A DNA stretch of 64,000 nucleotides from Acidovorax defluvii (GTDB lineage Bacteria > Pseudomonadota > Gammaproteobacteria > Burkholderiales > Burkholderiaceae_C), in assembly GCA_003268905.1 (NCBI GenBank), contig QLTU01000001.1, forward strand, positions 215,753 to 279,752. Reading direction: 5' to 3'. This document shows, in pieces, positions 48,541-57,129 of this stretch. Under the pieces are notes generated by a model. The model made no database searches. It saw only the letters and a program-made list of their open reading frames with translations, and had not been told where the DNA came from. The position numbers and the translations under genes are program-made. Position 1 is the stretch's first letter; each line of letters starts with the position of its first letter.

Positions 48541-48594
48541 ACTGTATTAATAGCTACTAGCGCTTAATAAATAAGGGCTATAGGCCATTTTGAC
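48541..48594 (-). repeat. Interspersed ~50-bp repeat, copy 11
   Basis: Reverse copy: ACTGTATTAATAGCTACTAG followed by CGCTTAATAAATAAGGGCTA and TAGGCCATTTTGAC. It lies between hppA and the aldehyde dehydrogenase gene. Confidence 0.9.
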
Positions 48595-48638
48595 CTAAAA
48601 ACCATAAGAACACATTGTTTTTGTCGCACAATTTGGCC

Positions 48639-50072
48639 ATGCAACTGCACTTCATCGCCAACGCCTCCGTTGCGTCCGCCTCCGGCCGCACCATCCCGGT
48701 GATCGACCCGTCCGACGGCCAGCCGTTTGACGAGATCCAGCGCGGCACGGCCGACGACATCGATGCCGCCGTGCATGCCGCGCGCCAGTGCTACCACGCC
48801 GTGTGGCAGAAGATGGCTCCCGCCGACCGGGGCCGCCTGTTGCAAAAGCTCTCGGCAAAAATTCTGGAGCACGCCGACGAGCTGACCGCCCTGGAGCGGC
48901 GCGACTGCGGCAAGCCCACCAGACAGGCGCGGGCCGATGCGCTGGCGCTGGCGCGCTACTTCGAGTTTTATGCGGGCGCCTGCGACAAGTTGCACGGCGA
49001 GACCATTCCTTACCCCAACGGCTACAGCGTGCTGACCTGGCGCGAGCCCCATGGCGTGACGGGCCACATCATTCCGTGGAACTACCCCATGCAGATTTTT
49101 GGCCGCAGCGTGGGCGGCGCGCTGGCGGCGGGCAATGTGTGCGTGGTCAAGCCCGCTGAAGACGCGTGCCTGAGCCTGATCCGCGTGGCACAGCTGGCGG
49201 CCGAAGTGGGGTTTCCGTCGGGCGCGCTCAACATCGTCACCGGCTACGGCCACGAAGTGGGCGACGCGCTGGCCCGCCACCCGGGCATTGCCCACATCAG
49301 CTTCACGGGCAGCCCCAAAATTGGCACGCAAATCCAACAGGTGGCCGCCGAGCGCCACTGCCCGGTGACGCTGGAGTTGGGCGGCAAAAGCCCCCAGATC
49401 ATCTTTGCCGATGCGGACCTGGACGCCGCCGTGCCGGTGGTCATCAACGCCATCGTGCAAAACGCCGGGCAGACCTGCTCGGCCGGCTCACGCGTGCTGA
49501 TTGACTCGCTGATCTACGAGCCGCTGCTGGAACGTCTGGGCCGCGCCTTTGAAGCGCTGCGCGTGGGCCCCGCCGCCATGGACCTGGATGTGGGCCCGCT
49601 AATACGCCAGTCGCAGCAGCAGCGCGTGTGGGACTTTTTGTCTGACGCGCAGGTGGCCGGCATCCCCATGGTGGCCCAGGGCCAGATCGTGGACGAGGCG
49701 CCCGAAACCGGCTATTACCAGGCCCCCACGCTGCTGCGCGATGTGCCGGTGGATCACCGTCTGGCGCAAGAAGAAGTGTTTGGCCCCGTGCTGTCGGCCA
49801 TGGCCTTCCAGGACGAAGACCATGCCGTAGAGCTGGCCAACGCCACGCAGTTCGGGCTGGTGGCGGGCATCTGGACGCGCGACGGCAGCCGCCAGTTCCG
49901 CATGGCCCGGCGCGTGCACAGCGGCCAGGTGTTCATCAACAACTACGGCGCCGCAGGCGGTGTGGAGCTGCCCTTTGGTGGCGTCAAATCCAGTGGTTAC
50001 GGGCGCGAAAAGGGCCTGGAGGCGCTGTATGGCTTCACCACGCTCAAAACCGTGGCCATTCAGCACGGCTGA
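48639..50072 (+). CDS. Aldehyde dehydrogenase family protein
   Basis: NAD(P)-dependent oxidoreductase of 477 residues converting an aldehyde to an acid. Motifs: WNYPMQIFGRSVGGALAAGN (cofactor side), SFTGSPKIGTQIQQVA, the general-base glutamate in VTLELGGKSPQIIF near residue 248, and the nucleophilic cysteine in VQNAGQTCSAGSRV near 282. The sequence is of the betaine-aldehyde dehydrogenase-like type, but the substrate is undetermined. The ATG at 48639 (MQLHFIANAS) is taken; an earlier frame start adds eight residues. Confidence 0.92.
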   Translation: MQLHFIANASVASASGRTIPVIDPSDGQPFDEIQRGTADDIDAAVHAARQCYHAVWQKMAPADRGRLLQKLSAKILEHADELTALERRDCGKPTRQARADALALARYFEFYAGACDKLHGETIPYPNGYSVLTWREPHGVTGHIIPWNYPMQIFGRSVGGALAAGNVCVVKPAEDACLSLIRVAQLAAEVGFPSGALNIVTGYGHEVGDALARHPGIAHISFTGSPKIGTQIQQVAAERHCPVTLELGGKSPQIIFADADLDAAVPVVINAIVQNAGQTCSAGSRVLIDSLIYEPLLERLGRAFEALRVGPAAMDLDVGPLIRQSQQQRVWDFLSDAQVAGIPMVAQGQIVDEAPETGYYQAPTLLRDVPVDHRLAQEEVFGPVLSAMAFQDEDHAVELANATQFGLVAGIWTRDGSRQFRMARRVHSGQVFINNYGAAGGVELPFGGVKSSGYGREKGLEALYGFTTLKTVAIQHG

Positions 50073-50179
50073 CTGCGGCAGGCCCTGTCACGCCGGTGCA
50101 CGACGGCGCGGCGGTGTGCCGCTAGCATGGTTGCCTCTGCCCTTCCCCTTTCACTTTTGCACGACGTTTTTTCTTCTCC

Positions 50180-50791
50180 ATGCCCCTGAGCCCCCCTGCC
50201 CCCCGCACCGCCCGGCACCAGCGCCGCGTCAATTACCAAGGCTATGAACGCGACGATGGGTTGTGGGACATCGAAGGCGAGTTGCACGACAGCAAGATGC
50301 ACGACGCCCCCTCGTTTCGCGATGCCGGCAGGCGCCGTGCCGGTGAACCCATCCACCACATGTGGCTGCGCGTTACCGTCAACCGCCAGCTGGTGGTGCA
50401 GGCCATTGACGTGGCCATGGACACCCACCCGCTCAAAGACTGCCCCCAGGCCCAGCCCGCGCTGCAATCCATGGTGGGCTGCAGCATGGCACGCGGCTGG
50501 CGCCAGGCCATCCAGAAGAACCTGGGCGGCGTGGCCAGTTGCACGCACCTGCGCGAGCTGCTGTTCAACCTGGCCACGGCGGCTTTCCAGTCGGTGCCCG
50601 CCGTGTTTTCGTCGGCCAACGAGGACGAGCCGCCCCGCCACTTGGGCCAGTGCACCGGCTGGGACTTCCATGGCAACGGTGTGAAGGAGTATTTTCCGCA
50701 GTTCTACCGCCGCAGCCCCGACGGTCTGGCAGTGCCGGAGGACCGGGCCGCCACACAAAGCCAAGCGGTCGACGCGCATACCGGACAGTAA
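50180..50791 (+). CDS. DUF2889 family protein
   Basis: A 203-residue cytoplasmic protein without membrane segments. Family-like segments include YERDDGLWDIEGELHDSKMH, the central MWLRVTVNRQLVVQAIDVAM and GVASCTHLRELLFNLATAAF. Several His and Cys residues (SCTHL, CTGWDFHG) might bind a metal or cofactor. Function unknown. Located between the aldehyde dehydrogenase and SDR genes. Confidence 0.85.
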   Translation: MPLSPPAPRTARHQRRVNYQGYERDDGLWDIEGELHDSKMHDAPSFRDAGRRRAGEPIHHMWLRVTVNRQLVVQAIDVAMDTHPLKDCPQAQPALQSMVGCSMARGWRQAIQKNLGGVASCTHLRELLFNLATAAFQSVPAVFSSANEDEPPRHLGQCTGWDFHGNGVKEYFPQFYRRSPDGLAVPEDRAATQSQAVDAHTGQ

Positions 50792-50824
50792 CCCTGGCGC
50801 GCGTCATGGGGCAAAAAAATACAT

Positions 50825-50876
50825 GAAAATGGCCCCAAGCGCTTATCCATAAAGCGCAAGCTGCTATCAAATTTAA
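50825..50876 (+). repeat. Interspersed ~50-bp repeat, copy 12
   Basis: Forward copy: GAAAATGGCCCCAAGCGCTT followed by ATCCATAAAGCGCAAGCTGC and TATCAAATTTAA. It lies directly before the SDR gene. Confidence 0.9.
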
Positions 50877-50895
50877 ACAGCCAGGAGACAACACC

Positions 50896-51657
50896 ATGCG
50901 CGTGCAGCACAAATCCATCATCGTCACCGGCGCTGGCAACGGCATTGGCGAAGGCATTGCCAAGCGCCTGGCCGCCGAGGGTGGCAAGGTCATCGTCAAC
51001 GACATCAACGAGGCCGGTGGCCAGCGCGTGGTGGCCGAGATCATGGCTGCGGGCGGTACGGCGGCGTTTTTCAAGGCCGACGTGACGCAATCCGCCGACG
51101 TCAAGGCCCTTGTCGATGAAGCCTTGCGCCTGCATGGCCGGCTGGATGTGGTGGTCAACAACGCGGGCTGGACGCACCGCAACCGCCCCATGCTCGAAGT
51201 GAGCGAGGAAGAGTTCGACAAGGTCTATGCCATCAACGTCAAAAGCATTTACCTCTCGGCCATCCACGCGGTGCCGGCCATGCGCCAGGCCGGTGGAGGC
51301 AGTTTCATCAACATTGCCTCCACCGCCGGGCTGCGGCCTCGCCCGGGCCTGACCTGGTACAACGGCTCCAAGGGCGCCGTCATTACCACCAGCAAGTCCA
51401 TGGCGGCCGAGCTGGGGCCCGACAACATCCGTGTGAACTGCATCAACCCCGTGTTCAACCCCGACACGGGGCTGGCCGCCGAGTTTGCGGGCGGCCCGGT
51501 GGACGAAACCCGCCGTGCGAAGTTTCTGGCCACCATTCCCCTGGGCCGCTTTTCCACCGCACTGGATGTGGCCAACGCCGCGCTGTACCTGGCCAGCGAT
51601 GAGGCGGCGTTTGTCAGCGGCGTGTGCATCGAGGTGGACGGCGCACGCTGCGTATAG
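50896..51657 (+). CDS. Short-chain dehydrogenase/reductase
   Basis: A 253-residue Rossmann-fold oxidoreductase of the classical SDR type: cofactor loop VTGAGNGIGEGIAKRL, NNAG motif, catalytic serine in NIASTAGLRP, and YNGSKGAVITTSK (YxxxK). An aspartate after the second strand (VIVNDINEAGG) favours NAD(H). The end VSGVCIEVDGARCV is family-typical. GGAG precedes the ATG. Substrate unknown; its nearness to an aldehyde dehydrogenase could mean a joint catabolic role, but a DUF2889 gene lies between. Confidence 0.92.
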   Translation: MRVQHKSIIVTGAGNGIGEGIAKRLAAEGGKVIVNDINEAGGQRVVAEIMAAGGTAAFFKADVTQSADVKALVDEALRLHGRLDVVVNNAGWTHRNRPMLEVSEEEFDKVYAINVKSIYLSAIHAVPAMRQAGGGSFINIASTAGLRPRPGLTWYNGSKGAVITTSKSMAAELGPDNIRVNCINPVFNPDTGLAAEFAGGPVDETRRAKFLATIPLGRFSTALDVANAALYLASDEAAFVSGVCIEVDGARCV

Positions 51658-51716
51658 CGACGGATGGCCCCGCCCGGCGCGCGCACAACCGGCCAACGCT
51701 GCCGGGGAATTCCCTC

Positions 51717-52556
51717 TTAACCCAGCACCTCACGCAAGGCGGCTTCGTAGAGGCCGGTGAGGCGGTCCATCACGCTCAGCAGGCGTTCGCTGGTGGTGGC
51801 CACCGCGCTCATGCCCTGCTCGTCGGCGGGCCGACGCAGGGCAGATTCAAAAAACACCCACTGCGAGGCCGCCAGCTCCAGCTCGCCGCGAATGGCGGGC
51901 GTGGACACCGGTGCCGCCACCAGGGACTGCATGGCCTGCCGGAAATCGTTGGCGTCTGCCGCCAGTTGCGCGAGCACCAGCTTGGAGTCGGCCTTGGCCG
52001 CCACCAGAAAATAGTTCTTGGCCATGCGCTGCGACAGCATGCGCTGGCGCCCAGCCAGGTTCACCAGCCGCGCGCTGGCCACCCGCGCCATTTTTTCGAT
52101 CGCTTCGGTGACCGCCTGGGCCACCAGCAGCGTGCGGTCGGACTGCTCGGACACCGCCACCACGGCGGCCCGCGACGTGGGCACCGCGGTCAACTCGTCT
52201 AGCAAGGCAAACTGTTTTTGCACTTCGTCCAGCTGGCGCACCACATCGGCAGGCCACTGGCCCGACTGCGAGCCCCGCGCCAGTTCGGCCGTGCCCTGCT
52301 GCACCAGCTTGCGCGCATTGGCCATCACGTCCGCGGCGGCGGCAGGCATCACCGTCAGATGCTGCTGGCAATACGCCTTGGCCATGCGCTGCGACAGCGC
52401 ACGAAAACGCCCCGCGTGGTTGATGGCCCCCGACAGCGCAACTTGCGCCTGCGCCCCGTTGGCCCAGGTGGGCAGCAGGATGCCTGCCGCCACCCACTGC
52501 ACAGCCACCCGGCGCTGGCAGGGCAGCGCTTGTGCTATCGATGTCGCATTCGTCAT
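51717..52556 (-). CDS. PilJ-N-domain sensor-like exported protein
   Basis: A 279-residue protein with an N-terminal export signal (about 1-38, ending ANGAQA) and two copies of the PilJ/NarX-type sensory helix motif: [19 protein letters not shown] near residue 45 and [18 protein letters not shown] near 166. The rest is predicted helical. It has no kinase, HAMP or methyl-accepting domain, so it would be a free periplasmic or anchored ligand-binding module. AAGGA precedes the ATG. Related motifs bind nitrate in NarX-type sensors; ligand here unknown. Confidence 0.82.
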   Translation of the reverse strand: MTNATSIAQALPCQRRVAVQWVAAGILLPTWANGAQAQVALSGAINHAGRFRALSQRMAKAYCQQHLTVMPAAAADVMANARKLVQQGTAELARGSQSGQWPADVVRQLDEVQKQFALLDELTAVPTSRAAVVAVSEQSDRTLLVAQAVTEAIEKMARVASARLVNLAGRQRMLSQRMAKNYFLVAAKADSKLVLAQLAADANDFRQAMQSLVAAPVSTPAIRGELELAASQWVFFESALRRPADEQGMSAVATTSERLLSVMDRLTGLYEAALREVLG

Positions 52557-52745
52557 GTCATATCCTTGAACCTGTGTGCCCGTGATTGTAGTGATGCGGC
52601 ATGTGCACCCCATGAGCCAAGTCAAGCAAGTGCCATTCGCCGGACACTTGCAAAACGCACCTCCCGACCCGCACGGTTGATGCGTGTCAACCCCGCCGGT
52701 AGGGGCAAACCGTCGATGGCGGGGCCGATGCGGCAGAATCACGCC

Positions 52746-53885
52746 ATGGCTGAACGTGTGATTCCTCTGGTGGACCAACGCATCGCCGCTTTGGCGGCCA
52801 AGGTGCCCGCGCAGGCTGCCGCCCCCACCGGGCTGCTGACCGACACCCGGGGCCGTCCGCTGCGCGACCTGCGCATCAGCGTGACCGACCGCTGCAACTT
52901 CCGCTGCAACTACTGCATGCCCAAGGAGGTGTTCGACAAGGACCACGCCTACCTGCCGCACAACGCCCTGCTGAGCTTTGAAGAAATCACGCGGCTGGCA
53001 CGACTTTTCATGGCGCATGGCGTGCGCAAGATCCGGCTGACCGGGGGCGAGCCCCTGCTGCGCAAGAACCTGGAAGAACTGGTGGCGCAACTGGCCCAGT
53101 TGCGCACGGTCGACGGCCTGCTACCCGACCTCACCCTCACCACCAATGGCTCGCTGCTGGCGCGCAAGGCGCGGGCGCTGAAGGATGCGGGCCTGAACCG
53201 TGTCACCGTGAGCCTGGATGGCCTGGACGACGCGGTGTTTCGCCGCATGAACGATGTGAATTTTCCGGTGGCCGATGTGCTGGCGGGCATCGAGGCCGCG
53301 CACGCAGCGGGCCTGTCGCACATCAAGGTCAACATGGTGGTCAAGCGCGGCACCAACGACCACGAGATCTTGCCCATGGCGCGGCATTTTCGCGGCACAG
53401 GCACCACGCTGCGCTTCATCGAATACATGGACGTGGGCGCCACCAACGGCTGGCGCATGGACGAGGTGCTGCCCTCGGCCGAGCTGATCGGGCGCCTGCG
53501 TGCCGAGCTGCCGCTGGTGCAGCTCAGCCCCACCAGCCCCGGCGAAACCGCCGAGCGCTGGGGCTACACCAACGCGCAAGGCCAGCACGACCCGGCGCTG
53601 GGCGAAGTGGGCGTGATCAGCAGCGTGACCCAGGCTTTCTGCCACGACTGCAACCGCGCGCGGCTGTCCACCGAAGGCAAGCTCTTCCTGTGCCTCTTTG
53701 CCACCCAGGGCTACGACCTGCGCACGCTGCTGCGCGGCGGCGCCACCGACGAAGCCATTGCATCGGCCATCGCCCCCATCTGGCAGCAGCGCACCGACCG
53801 CTATTCGGAGCTGCGCAGCAGCCTGCCTGCGGATACCACGCAAGGTGGAGCGCGGCGCGTCGAGATGAGCTACATCGGCGGATAG
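52746..53885 (+). CDS. moaA: GTP 3',8-cyclase (molybdenum cofactor step 1)
   Basis: Radical SAM enzyme of 379 residues starting molybdopterin synthesis from GTP. The N-terminal cluster motif [17 protein letters not shown] is near residue 55; the C-terminal second 4Fe-4S site is [20 protein letters not shown]; the protein ends in Gly-Gly, which is needed in the family. The ATG at 52746 is used; the open frame upstream is antisense to the PilJ-like gene. It heads the Moco group. Confidence 0.96.
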   Translation: MAERVIPLVDQRIAALAAKVPAQAAAPTGLLTDTRGRPLRDLRISVTDRCNFRCNYCMPKEVFDKDHAYLPHNALLSFEEITRLARLFMAHGVRKIRLTGGEPLLRKNLEELVAQLAQLRTVDGLLPDLTLTTNGSLLARKARALKDAGLNRVTVSLDGLDDAVFRRMNDVNFPVADVLAGIEAAHAAGLSHIKVNMVVKRGTNDHEILPMARHFRGTGTTLRFIEYMDVGATNGWRMDEVLPSAELIGRLRAELPLVQLSPTSPGETAERWGYTNAQGQHDPALGEVGVISSVTQAFCHDCNRARLSTEGKLFLCLFATQGYDLRTLLRGGATDEAIASAIAPIWQQRTDRYSELRSSLPADTTQGGARRVEMSYIGG

Positions 53886-53889
53886 CACG

Positions 53890-53990
53890 TGACACCTCCC
53901 CCTGAGTCGCCTTCGGCGCCTTCCCCCTCCTCTCGCGCTGCGCGCGGGGAGGGGAACGCAGCCCTCGCTGCGGGGCGGCCCTTGCTGGGC
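53890..53990 (+). repeat. GC-rich intergenic repeat, copy A
   Basis: Between moaA and mobA: CCCTGAGTCGCCTTCGGCGC, a CCCCCTC/GAGGGG inverted pair and CCCTCGCTGCGGGGCGGCCC. It shares the GCTGCGGGGCGGCCC-type core with copy B and the tandem array unit. Confidence 0.75.
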
Positions 53991-54034
53991 TGCCCTGGCT
54001 TGGCACGCGCTCATAGCACACACCCCGCAAAAAC

Positions 54035-54667
54035 ATGATTGACACCCAAGACATCACCGGCCTGGTCCTCGCCGGTGGCCGAGGCTCCCGCATGGGCGGC
54101 GTCGACAAGGGCCTGCAGAACTTTCGCGGCCTGCCGCTGGCGCTGCACACGCTGATGCGCCTGCAGATGCAGGTGGGCGCCACCATGGTCAATGCCAACC
54201 GCAATCTGGCGGCGTACGAGGCCTTTGGTGCCCCGGTCTGGCCCGATGTGCTGTCCGACTATGCCGGCCCGCTGGCCGGTTTTCTGACCGGGCTGGAACG
54301 TTGTGAAACGCCCTGGCTGCTCACCGTACCCTGCGACACGCCCCTGTTTCCGCTGGACCTGGCTTCGCGGCTGGCCACTGCCGCCGACCAGGCGGGCGCC
54401 GACATTGCCATGGCCGCCGCGCCCGAAGACGATGGCGCGGGCGGCACCGCAGTGCGCCCCCAGCCCGTGTTCTGCCTGCTGCGTGTGGACCTGCTCGAAA
54501 GCCTGGTCGCCTTCACCCAGGCAGGTGGCCGCAAGATTGACGCCTGGACCGCCCAGCACCAGCAGGTGGTGGTGCCGTTTGACCAGCCGGGCGACGACCC
54601 GCTGGCGTTCTTCAACGCCAACACGCTGGCCGAGCTGCACCGCCTTGAGGGTTCTGGCGCGCCATGA
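54035..54667 (+). CDS. mobA: Molybdenum cofactor guanylyltransferase
   Basis: Attaches GMP to molybdopterin to make the guanine-dinucleotide cofactor. The 210-residue protein has the nucleotidyltransferase loop [20 protein letters not shown] near residue 10 and [16 protein letters not shown] near 93. Its stop overlaps the next ATG by four bases. Confidence 0.94.
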   Translation: MIDTQDITGLVLAGGRGSRMGGVDKGLQNFRGLPLALHTLMRLQMQVGATMVNANRNLAAYEAFGAPVWPDVLSDYAGPLAGFLTGLERCETPWLLTVPCDTPLFPLDLASRLATAADQAGADIAMAAAPEDDGAGGTAVRPQPVFCLLRVDLLESLVAFTQAGGRKIDAWTAQHQQVVVPFDQPGDDPLAFFNANTLAELHRLEGSGAP

Positions 54668-55200
54668 CCTGGCTCATCCGCCCCCTGACGGCTGCGGACG
54701 TGCTCCCCTACAAGTCGCTGCGGGACGAAGCCCTTGAATGTGCCCCCGAGTCCTTCAGCTCTGACCATGCCGCGTCGGTGAACCGGCCCGCCAGCGCTTA
54801 CGCCCCGCGCTTTGGTGCCCCCGCATCGGGCCATTTTTTTCTGGGCGCCTTCGCCCCCGATGGCCCCTTGCTGGGCTGCATTGGCTGCGAACGCGAGCTG
54901 CTGCCCCAGCAGCGGCACAGTGCCCGGCTGGTCAGCATGATGGTGGCGCCCGCCGCGCAGCGCCGCGGCATCGGGCAGCAACTGCTGGCCGCCTGCATTG
55001 ACCAGGCCACGCAGGTGGTCGGGCTGGAGCAGTTGACCCTCTCGGTCACCGCGTCCAACCACCATGCGGTGCGCCTGTACGAGCGCGCCGGCTTTCGCGC
55101 ATGGGGTTTGCTGCCCCGTGCCATCGTGGTGCAGGGCGCAGGTTACGACCAGCTGCACATGGTGCGGCTCCTTCCCTCTTCTGTTTTGACTCTCCCATGA
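54664..55200 (+). CDS. GNAT family N-acetyltransferase
   Basis: A 178-residue acetyl-CoA-dependent transferase. The acetyl-CoA motif is [20 protein letters not shown] near residue 90, followed by [20 protein letters not shown]. It overlaps mobA and moeA by four bases on each side (ATGA), so it is translationally coupled to the Moco genes, although no Moco-related role is known for such enzymes. Substrate unknown. Confidence 0.9.
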   Translation: MTWLIRPLTAADVLPYKSLRDEALECAPESFSSDHAASVNRPASAYAPRFGAPASGHFFLGAFAPDGPLLGCIGCERELLPQQRHSARLVSMMVAPAAQRRGIGQQLLAACIDQATQVVGLEQLTLSVTASNHHAVRLYERAGFRAWGLLPRAIVVQGAGYDQLHMVRLLPSSVLTLP

Positions 55201-56549
55201 AATCCATTGCCCAGATTGCAGCCGAGTTGCAGGGTTACGACCCGCAGGCGCTCAGCGCCGACCAGGTGTCGGCCTTTCTTGAACGGCTGGCGCTGCCCGT
55301 CACAGCCACCGAAGAGCTTGGCATTTTCGAGGCCCTGGGCCGCGTGCTCGCCCGCGATGTGGTCTCGCCTCTGAGCGTGCCGCCCCACGACAACTCGGCC
55401 ATGGATGGCTATGCGTTGGCTGGCGCGCAACTGGTGGCGGGTCAGCCGCTCACGCTGCGCGTGGTGGGCACCGCACTGGCTGGCAAGGCCTGGACTGGCG
55501 CTGTGGGCGCAGGCGAGTGCCTGAAGATCATGACCGGCGCCATCATGCCGCCGGGCCTGGACACCGTGGTGCCGCAAGAGTTCACCACCAGCGCCGACGG
55601 GCACATCACCATCGCCGCCAACGTGCTGCGCCTGGGTGACAACCGCCGCTTCAAGGGGGAAGATCTCATGGAAGGCGGCGTGGCGCTATCCAAAGGTGAG
55701 CTACTGACGCCCGCTGCTCTTGGCCTGGTGGCCAGTTTGGGTCTGAAAACCATCACGGTGTACCGCCGCCTGCGCGTGGCGTATTTCTCCACCGGCGACG
55801 AAATCCTGAGCCTGGGCGAGCCGCCCCGCGAGGGCGCGGTGTACGACAGCAACCGCTACACCGTGTTTGGCCTGCTCACGCGCCTGGGCGTGGAGGTGAT
55901 CGACCTGGGCGTGGTGCGCGACGAACCCGCCCTGCTGGAGGCCGCCTTTCGCGATGCTGCGCAAAGGGCCGACGCCATCATCACCAGCGGTGGCGTGAGC
56001 GTGGGCGAGGCCGACCACACGCGTACCATGATGAAGCAGCTCGGTGACGTGGCCTTCTGGCGCATCGCCATGCGCCCTGGTCGGCCCATGGCCGTGGGGC
56101 GCATCGCCAGCGCAGGATTTCAAGCCAAAAGTGCCTCTAGCCCTTATGCAGAAAGCGCAAGCAGCTATCAAAACAATACTGCGTCAGCGGCAAGCGGCGC
56201 TGTTCTTTTTGGCCTGCCTGGCAACCCCGTGGCGGTGATGGTGACCTTTCTCGCCTTTGTGCGCCCCGCCCTGCTGCGCATGATGGGCTGCACCCGCGCC
56301 GCACCGCCACTGCTGCGCGCCGTGAGCACCGAAGCCATCCGCAAGAAACCTGGCCGCACCGAATACCAGCGCGGCACCGTCACCACGGCAGCCGACGGCA
56401 CGCTGCAGGTCTGCACCACGGGCAACCAGGGCTCGGGCGTGCTCAGCTCCATGGTGCAGGCCAACGGCCTGATCGTGCTGCACCACGGCCAGGGCAACGT
56501 GTCGCCGGGTGACGCCGTGGATGTGATGGTGTTTGACGGTGTGATTTAA
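55197..56549 (+). CDS. moeA: Molybdopterin molybdenumtransferase
   Basis: Inserts molybdenum into adenylated molybdopterin. The 450-residue protein shows PPHDNSAMDGYALAGAQLV near residue 62, MTGAIMPPGLDTVVPQE near 111, STGDEILSLGEP, ITSGGVSVGEADHTR near 262, and GLPGNPVAVMVTF near 340. At about residues 309-327 the frame passes through a forward copy of the interspersed repeat (KSASSPYAESASSYQNN), an insertion not expected of the family. Start overlaps the upstream stop. Confidence 0.95.
   Translation: MKSIAQIAAELQGYDPQALSADQVSAFLERLALPVTATEELGIFEALGRVLARDVVSPLSVPPHDNSAMDGYALAGAQLVAGQPLTLRVVGTALAGKAWTGAVGAGECLKIMTGAIMPPGLDTVVPQEFTTSADGHITIAANVLRLGDNRRFKGEDLMEGGVALSKGELLTPAALGLVASLGLKTITVYRRLRVAYFSTGDEILSLGEPPREGAVYDSNRYTVFGLLTRLGVEVIDLGVVRDEPALLEAAFRDAAQRADAIITSGGVSVGEADHTRTMMKQLGDVAFWRIAMRPGRPMAVGRIASAGFQAKSASSPYAESASSYQNNTASAASGAVLFGLPGNPVAVMVTFLAFVRPALLRMMGCTRAAPPLLRAVSTEAIRKKPGRTEYQRGTVTTAADGTLQVCTTGNQGSGVLSSMVQANGLIVLHHGQGNVSPGDAVDVMVFDGVI
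56125..56178 (+). repeat. Interspersed ~50-bp repeat, copy 13, inside moeA
   Basis: Forward copy: CCAAAAGTGCCTCTAGCCCT followed by TATGCAGAAAGCGCAAGCAG and CTATCAAAAC, translated in frame. Confidence 0.92.
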
Positions 56550-56555
56550 CCCCCC

Positions 56556-56640
56556 TGTGTCGCTTCGCGCCTTCCCCCAGAGGGGGACGACGCCCTCGCT
56601 GCGGGGCGGCCCTTGCTCGGCGTCCCTCGCCGGGGACGCG
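56556..56640 (+). repeat. GC-rich intergenic repeat, copy B
   Basis: After moeA: GTGTCGCTTCGCGCCTTCCC, then CCCCC-AGA-GGGGG and CGCCCTCGCTGCGGGGCGGC. It aligns with the tandem unit in the FemAB-like gene. Confidence 0.8.
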
Positions 56641-56712
56641 CCGCTTGCACGCCGAGCGGGTGAAGCGCAGCACAATGGATCTCTTCGCATTTCTGCAGAA
56701 ATCTTCGCACCT

Positions 56713-57051
56713 ATGCCCTACGCCGCCCAGCACCTTGCACAAGCCCCCACCCGCGCCGAGGTGGACAGCCTGCCCGGCACCACCGTGCTCGAATTCGGCA
56801 CACCCTGGTGCGGCCACTGCCAGCGCGCCCAGCCCCTCATCGAGCAGGCCCTGCGCGACCGGCCTGATGTGGTCCACGTCAAGGTGGAGGACGGCCCCGG
56901 CCAGCGCCTGGGCCGCAGTTTTGGCGTGAAGCTCTGGCCCACGCTGGTGTTTTTGCGCGATGGGACGGAAATGGCGCGCGTGGTCCGCCCCCAGGATGCC
57001 CGCGCCATCCAAGCACCGCTGCACAGCGCCAGTGCGGCGGGTGACGCCTGA
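56713..57051 (+). CDS. Thioredoxin-family protein
   Basis: A 112-residue cytoplasmic thioredoxin fold with active site TPWCGHCQRAQPLIEQ near residue 33 (CGHC, as in disulfide isomerases, rather than the CGPC of thioredoxin) and the cis-proline segment KLWPTLVFLRDG near 77. The ATG giving MPYAAQHLAQAPTR is used; the open frame upstream lies in the GC-rich repeat. Redox partner unknown. Confidence 0.88.
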   Translation: MPYAAQHLAQAPTRAEVDSLPGTTVLEFGTPWCGHCQRAQPLIEQALRDRPDVVHVKVEDGPGQRLGRSFGVKLWPTLVFLRDGTEMARVVRPQDARAIQAPLHSASAAGDA

Positions 57052-57129
57052 CACCAAGGCCCTGCCCCGCAGCCACCACCGTGCACGGGCACCGAGCCGG
57101 CACCACATCGGCGCCACGCTGCAGCCCGC

